A stretch of 35,175 nucleotides of DNA from Bryobacterales bacterium (GTDB lineage Bacteria; Acidobacteriota; Terriglobia; Bryobacterales; Bryobacteraceae). The notes beneath the pieces are model-generated. The model was not told the origin of the DNA. It ran no database searches and saw nothing but the letters and a program-made list of their open reading frames with translations. Below are positions 31,429 through 35,175 of this stretch, in pieces. Position 1 is the first letter of the stretch. Each line of letters opens with the position of its first letter. Where the stretch lies: positions 1 to 35,175 of the forward strand of contig JAEUQG010000273.1 of assembly GCA_016789755.1 (NCBI GenBank), given 5' to 3'. Made by a program: the position numbers and the translations under genes.

Positions 31429-32352
31429 ATGATTCGCGAACTACACCCTTCCATCTACGATCTGGTTGCACCCGATGCGGCCGTAGAAAAGCTCGGCGAG
31501 GGGTTTCTCTTCACCGAGGGCCCAATCTGGTTCCGCGCGGGCTATCTGGTATTCAGCGATATTCCGGCCAATACGATGTATAAATGGGATGCCGCGGAGG
31601 GAATTTCCGTGTTCCGTAAACCAAGCGGGTTCGATGGCGCGAAATGGCCCGAGGGCGCCTTCATCGGCTCCAACGGGCTCACGCTCGATGCGGAAGGAAG
31701 GCTCATCGTTTGCGAGCATGGCAACCGTCGAGTGACGCGGCTCGAGGCGGATGGATCGTTGACCGTGCTCGCCTCGCACGACGGTACAAAGCGGCTGAAC
31801 AGTCCCAACGATGTCGTCTTCAAATCCGACGGCGCGATGTATTTCACCGATCCGCCGTACGGGATGGTGGCGCAGGATCAGGACCCGTCGAAGGAACTCG
31901 ATTACAACGGCGTGTACCGGCTCAAGGACGGGGTACTGACGCTGCTGCATAAAGGGATGACTCGGCCGAACGGGCTCGCCTTCACTCCCGATGAGAAGTA
32001 TCTGTACGTGGGGAATTCCGATTCGAAGAAGAAGATCTGGAATCGCTTTCCGATGTTGGAAGACGGAGCGCTGGGCGAACCGGAGTTGTTCGCCGACGTC
32101 ACGGACATCGATGAGCCTGGACTGCCCGACGGAATGAAGATCGACACCGAAGGCAATCTCTACTGCACGGGGCCTGGCGGCATTCATGTGTTCCATCCCG
32201 ACGGCACACGCGTGGGAATGATCGTCGCGCCGGAGATCCCGGCGAATCTGCATTGGGGCGATGCAGACGGGCAAACCCTCTACATCACGGCGCGCACGGG
32301 TTTGTATCGCGTGCGGATGAAGGCCAAGGGGATTCGTCCCGCGGCCTGTTGA
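31429..32352 (+). CDS. SMP-30/gluconolactonase/LRE family protein
   Basis: A 307-residue six-bladed beta-propeller of the SMP-30/gluconolactonase family, which hydrolyses sugar lactones using one divalent metal. The family opening LGEGFLFTEGPIWF contains the metal-ligand Glu (Glu30). Other expected ligands lie in NSPNDVVF, TRPNGLAF and GLPDGMKID. No signal peptide is seen, so it should be cytoplasmic. The start at 31429 is preceded by GTGAGG; a longer frame to 31267 would overlap the divergent gene. It is the first of three close plus-strand genes (four bases to the HEAT-repeat gene), with sugar-acid catabolism as the likely theme alongside the dehydratase-like enzyme at 7.8 kb. Gluconolactonase activity itself is not proven by sequence. 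Confidence 0.9.
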   Translation: MIRELHPSIYDLVAPDAAVEKLGEGFLFTEGPIWFRAGYLVFSDIPANTMYKWDAAEGISVFRKPSGFDGAKWPEGAFIGSNGLTLDAEGRLIVCEHGNRRVTRLEADGSLTVLASHDGTKRLNSPNDVVFKSDGAMYFTDPPYGMVAQDQDPSKELDYNGVYRLKDGVLTLLHKGMTRPNGLAFTPDEKYLYVGNSDSKKKIWNRFPMLEDGALGEPELFADVTDIDEPGLPDGMKIDTEGNLYCTGPGGIHVFHPDGTRVGMIVAPEIPANLHWGDADGQTLYITARTGLYRVRMKAKGIRPAAC

Positions 32353-32356
32353 CAAC

Positions 32357-33310
32357 ATGGCCGGTAAGCAGAAGTTCGACCGCAAACTGGCGGACTTGCA
32401 GGCGCTGCGCGACCAGGGCAAAAGCGAAGCGGCCCGCGAAGCGCTGCGCATGGCGCTGGGAGACAAGAACAACTTCGTGGTTTCGAAAGCTGCCCTGCTG
32501 GCCGGGGAGTTGGGCGAGCAGGGCCTGTTTCCCGAACTGGCCGGCGCCTTCGACCGTTTCCTGGAGGACGGCGCCAAGACCGATCCGCAATGCTACGCCA
32601 AGAACGCTATCGCCCAGGTGCTAAAGGATTTCGAATACGAAGATCCTGAGCTCTACGTGCGCGGGTTGCGGCATCGTCAACCGGAGCCTGTTTACGGAGG
32701 ACAGCAGGATACCGCGGCCACACTGCGGGCAACGTGCGCCCATGCGCTGTTGATCTGCCGGTCGATCAGCGATTTGAAGATTCTGGGACACCTCACGGAT
32801 CTGTTGAGCGATTCCGAGCACACGGTGCGTCTGGAAGCCGCCCGTGCGATTGCCGCGTTGGGCAGGCCCGAAGGCGCGCTGCTGCTGCGGCTGAAGATCG
32901 CCTGTGGCGACGGGCGCAGTGAAGTAACCGGCCAGTGTATGTCGGCGTTGCTGGCGCTGGATGCGGAGGGCGGCATGGCCGTAGTGGGCCGCTATCTCAA
33001 CGGCGCAGGCGACGATGCCGATCTTCCTTATGAGGCCGCCGCGGCTTTGGGGGAATCGCGCGAGCCGGCGGGATTCGAATTGTTGCGCGAGCGCTACGAA
33101 CGCCCCGCCGATCCGCACTTCCGCAAAGTGCTGTTGCTTTCGATGGGCGCATCGCTGTTGCCTGAGGCAGTTGACTTCCTGTTGTCGCTGATTCGGGCCG
33201 ATCAAGGCCAGCGGGCTCGCGACGCGATTGCCGCGCTCGAGCCGGCGCGTTATCGCGAAGAGGTGCGTGTGCGCGTGGAGGAGGCAATCCGCAACGCGTT
33301 CCCCGATTGA
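32357..33310 (+). CDS. HEAT-repeat protein
   Basis: A 317-residue all-helical protein. It has a Lys/Arg/Ala-rich N-terminus (KFDRKLADLQALRDQGKSEAAREAL) and then consecutive helix pairs with the HEAT/PBS-lyase-type pattern, for example LLSDSEHTVRLEAARAIAALGRPEGALLL (about 152-180), CMSALLALDAEGGMAVVGRYL and YEAAAALGESREPAGFELLRERY. Such repeats form curved scaffolds for protein binding; no catalytic motif is present and no signal peptide. It begins four bases after the SMP-30 stop and ends 14 bases before the sulfatase start, so it is likely in one operon with them, but a link to sugar metabolism is not evident. Confidence 0.82.
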   Translation: MAGKQKFDRKLADLQALRDQGKSEAAREALRMALGDKNNFVVSKAALLAGELGEQGLFPELAGAFDRFLEDGAKTDPQCYAKNAIAQVLKDFEYEDPELYVRGLRHRQPEPVYGGQQDTAATLRATCAHALLICRSISDLKILGHLTDLLSDSEHTVRLEAARAIAALGRPEGALLLRLKIACGDGRSEVTGQCMSALLALDAEGGMAVVGRYLNGAGDDADLPYEAAAALGESREPAGFELLRERYERPADPHFRKVLLLSMGASLLPEAVDFLLSLIRADQGQRARDAIAALEPARYREEVRVRVEEAIRNAFPD

Positions 33311-33324
33311 TATGCTGTGAGACG

Positions 33325-34755
33325 ATGAAGCGGCGAGAGTTTCTTTCCACCCTTGGCTTGGGCGCCGGACTGTTGCAGGCGCAGGCCTCGCGGCCGAATA
33401 TTGTCTACATACTGGCGGATGATTTGGGTTGGGGCGATCTGCCCGTTTACAACCCGAAGTCGGACATTCCGATGGCGAACGCGAACAAGCTCGCCTCGCA
33501 AGGCATGCGGTTCACGGATATGCATTCGCCGTCCGCGGTGTGCACGCCGACGCGCTACGGCATCATGACGGGGCGCTACTGCTGGCGTTCTCGTTTGAAG
33601 AATGGAGTGCTGGGCGGCGAATCGCCGAATCTGATAGAGCAGGGCCGTTTGACGGTGCCGGGCCTGCTGAAGTCGAAGGGATATTACACGGCGGGTGTGG
33701 GCAAATGGCATCTCGGGTTGCGCACGGAGCCGAAAACCGACTACGCGAAGCCTCTGACGCCCGGGCCGCGCGACCACGGGTTCGATTACTACTTCGGCAT
33801 TCCGGCCTCACTCGATATGGCGCCGTACTTGTACTTCGAAAACGACCGCGCGGTGGAGTTGCCTACTGCGCAGACGCCGGGGCTGAACGAGCCTCGCGGC
33901 GTGTTCTGGCGTGCCGGCGGGATTGCTCCCGGATTCAAGATTGAGCAGGTGCTGCCGACGCTTTCCGACAAGGCGGATGCGATTCTGCGGGAGCGGGCGA
34001 AGACGCCGTCGCAGCCGTTCTTTCTGTATTTCCCGTTGACGGGTCCGCACACGCCATGGGTGCCGTTGCCGGAGTACAAGGGAAAATCGAAGGCGGGGAT
34101 TTACGGCGATTTCGCGGTACAAGTGGACGATGTACTGGGGCGGGTGATGAAGACGCTAGACGAAACCGGGTTGGCGAAGAACACGCTGTTGATATTCACA
34201 TCCGACAACGGCGCGCATTGGACGCCCGATGACAAGGCGAAGTTCGCGCACCGGGCCAATGCGAATTGGCGCGGGATGAAGGCGGACATACACGATGCGG
34301 GGCATCGCATTCCGTTTGTGGCTCGATGGCCGGGCAAGATCGCGGCGGGGTCGGTGAACCATGCGGTGGGGTGTTTGACGGACTTGATGGCGACGGTGGC
34401 GGAGATTGCGGGAGCGAAGTTGCCGGACGGGGCGGGGGAGGACAGCTTCAGTTTGCTGCCGGCGTTTCAGGGGAGGAAGGGAACACGGGAAGCGGTGGTG
34501 CACCATTCGGCTGATGGATTATTTTCGATCCGGCAGGGGGAATGGAAATTGTGTTTGGGACTGGGTTCAGGTGGATTCAGCGCGCCGAAGAAGCTGGCGG
34601 CGAAGGCAGGGGAGGCAGCGGGGCAATTGTACAATTTGGCGAATGATCCTGGGGAATTGGAGAATGTGTATCTGAAGCATCCCGAGGTGGTGGGAAGGCT
34701 GACGTCGCTGCTGGAGAAGTGGAAGGGGGATGGACGAAGCCGGCCGGGGAGTTGA
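33325..34755 (+). CDS. Tat-exported sulfatase (formylglycine-type arylsulfatase)
   Basis: A 476-residue sulfatase of the alkaline-phosphatase superfamily. MKRREFLSTLGLGAGLLQAQA is a twin-arginine signal. The metal-binding start is NIVYILADDLGWGD (Asp32-Asp33). The maturation motif AVCTPTRYGIMTGR has Cys73 in C-x-P-x-R, to be converted to formylglycine. Further family segments are GKWHLG, YFPLTGPHTPW and FTSDNGAHW. An anaerobic Ser-type or Cys-type maturase, or a formylglycine-generating enzyme, must be elsewhere because none is in this window. Substrates may be sulfated polysaccharides or aryl sulfates. The start at 33325 is preferred to 33307, which would overlap the HEAT gene stop. The coding strand of the last 400 bases is strikingly G-rich. 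Confidence 0.93.
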   Translation: MKRREFLSTLGLGAGLLQAQASRPNIVYILADDLGWGDLPVYNPKSDIPMANANKLASQGMRFTDMHSPSAVCTPTRYGIMTGRYCWRSRLKNGVLGGESPNLIEQGRLTVPGLLKSKGYYTAGVGKWHLGLRTEPKTDYAKPLTPGPRDHGFDYYFGIPASLDMAPYLYFENDRAVELPTAQTPGLNEPRGVFWRAGGIAPGFKIEQVLPTLSDKADAILRERAKTPSQPFFLYFPLTGPHTPWVPLPEYKGKSKAGIYGDFAVQVDDVLGRVMKTLDETGLAKNTLLIFTSDNGAHWTPDDKAKFAHRANANWRGMKADIHDAGHRIPFVARWPGKIAAGSVNHAVGCLTDLMATVAEIAGAKLPDGAGEDSFSLLPAFQGRKGTREAVVHHSADGLFSIRQGEWKLCLGLGSGGFSAPKKLAAKAGEAAGQLYNLANDPGELENVYLKHPEVVGRLTSLLEKWKGDGRSRPGS

Positions 34756-34818
34756 GTGGAGAGCTGTTGATTCGCGGGGAAGAAGAGTGTACTGTGAGAG
34801 TGTAGCTGTCCCACTCGA

Positions 34819-34893
<75 letters not shown>

Positions 34894-34950
34894 TTTTCAA
34901 TAGTTTACGGGCACGCCGAAATCACACCCTCCATAGCCCTCCATTAAGAA

Positions 34951-35175
34951 TCAGGCCGACCGCTTTCGAGGCTGGGATGGCTTGGACTTGACGGAGTCTT
35001 CCAAACGCTTCGCTGCGGCTGCTCGATCCTTCATGCTCGACTTCGTGTAAACGTCGAGCGCGACACCGATACCGTGGCCCCTTTGGTCGGCCGATACCTT
35101 CGGATCGACTTTGGCTTCATGGCCCAGGCTGGCGTGCGTACGACGCATCACCTGGAAGTTAACCCAGCCGAGTCC
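34951..35175 (-). CDS. Tyrosine recombinase/integrase, C-terminal fragment cut by window edge
   Basis: The last 74 residues of an integrase, with the 5-prime part beyond the window. The frame is open to the edge and begins GLGWVNFQVMRRTHASLGHE, containing the Arg of the catalytic set. It continues VDPKVSADQRGHGIGVALDVYTKSS, with the box II Gly-His and the nucleophilic Tyr (VYT), then an Arg/Lys/Ala-rich helix and a basic tail (KSKPSQPRKRSA). This is the C-terminus of the phage-integrase family. The gene lies head-in towards tRNA-Gly with 57 bases between, the usual arrangement at one end of a tRNA-integrated element. The short intervening DNA contains CCCTCCAT twice (34927-34934, 34937-34944). 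Confidence 0.85.
   Translation of the reverse strand, partial: GLGWVNFQVMRRTHASLGHEAKVDPKVSADQRGHGIGVALDVYTKSSMKDRAAAAKRLEDSVKSKPSQPRKRSA

Overview
The window looks like a chromosomal segment from a GC-rich acidobacterium of the Bryobacterales/Solibacter type. This is inferred from gene content, not from a marker gene: a very large TonB-dependent receptor with an N-terminal carboxypeptidase-regulatory domain, a Ser/Thr kinase fused to a WD40/TolB-like propeller, a neutral-ceramidase-like secreted protein, Tat-exported enolase-superfamily, DUF362 and sulfatase proteins, an Abhydrolase_10 protein and a DUF3467 protein. Two tRNA genes are present (Asp GTC, Gly CCC). No rRNA, CRISPR array or intact insertion sequence was seen.

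Layout. 0.1-5.8 kb (minus): a tightly packed operon of an ABC transporter (aberrant nucleotide-binding domain), an HlyD-type adaptor, a TolC-type outer-membrane channel, an alpha/beta hydrolase and a GNAT acetyltransferase. It is divergent from an ArsR-type regulator, with back-to-back promoters sharing a short AT-rich operator region. 6.3-9.7 kb: a ceramidase-like protein divergent from an enolase-superfamily dehydratase-like enzyme, then a YdeI/DUF1801 protein. 9.7-13.8 kb (minus): a nitrogen module amtB-glnB-glnD, in which glnD carries two in-frame TAG codons that cut off its C-terminal ACT domains. A beta-barrel porin is divergent from amtB. 15.3-21.3 kb (plus): the TonB receptor, a small peptidoglycan-binding-domain protein and a diheme cytochrome c peroxidase-like protein. 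21.3-26.5 kb (minus): an operon of a degenerate 4-hydroxyphenylpyruvate-dioxygenase-like protein, the kinase-propeller and a thiamine-pyrophosphate enzyme. 26.6-29.0 kb (plus): an unrecognised protein and a Tat-exported DUF362 protein. 29.0-31.4 kb (minus): DUF3467 protein, tRNA-Asp, Abhydrolase_10. 31.4-34.8 kb (plus): an SMP-30/gluconolactonase, a HEAT-repeat protein and a sulfatase. At the right edge a tRNA-Gly is followed by the C-terminus of a tyrosine recombinase, which suggests the edge of an integrated element.

How the parts fit. AmtB, PII and GlnD form the classical ammonium uptake/nitrogen-sensing circuit, and GlnD would normally uridylylate Tyr51 of PII. Here the glutamine-sensing end of GlnD appears to be lost. 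The ABC-HlyD-TolC genes form a tripartite envelope-spanning export system, probably under the adjacent ArsR regulator. The TonB receptor, dehydratase, lactonase and sulfatase fit a soil saprophyte that scavenges sugar acids and sulfated polymers.

Points most worth a second look are the doubly interrupted glnD, the ABC nucleotide-binding domain lacking most ATPase motifs, the HPPD-like protein missing two of three iron ligands, an apparent GC-skew reversal near 26.5 kb, and the tRNA-Gly/integrase junction. I did not find a clearly new multi-gene system.
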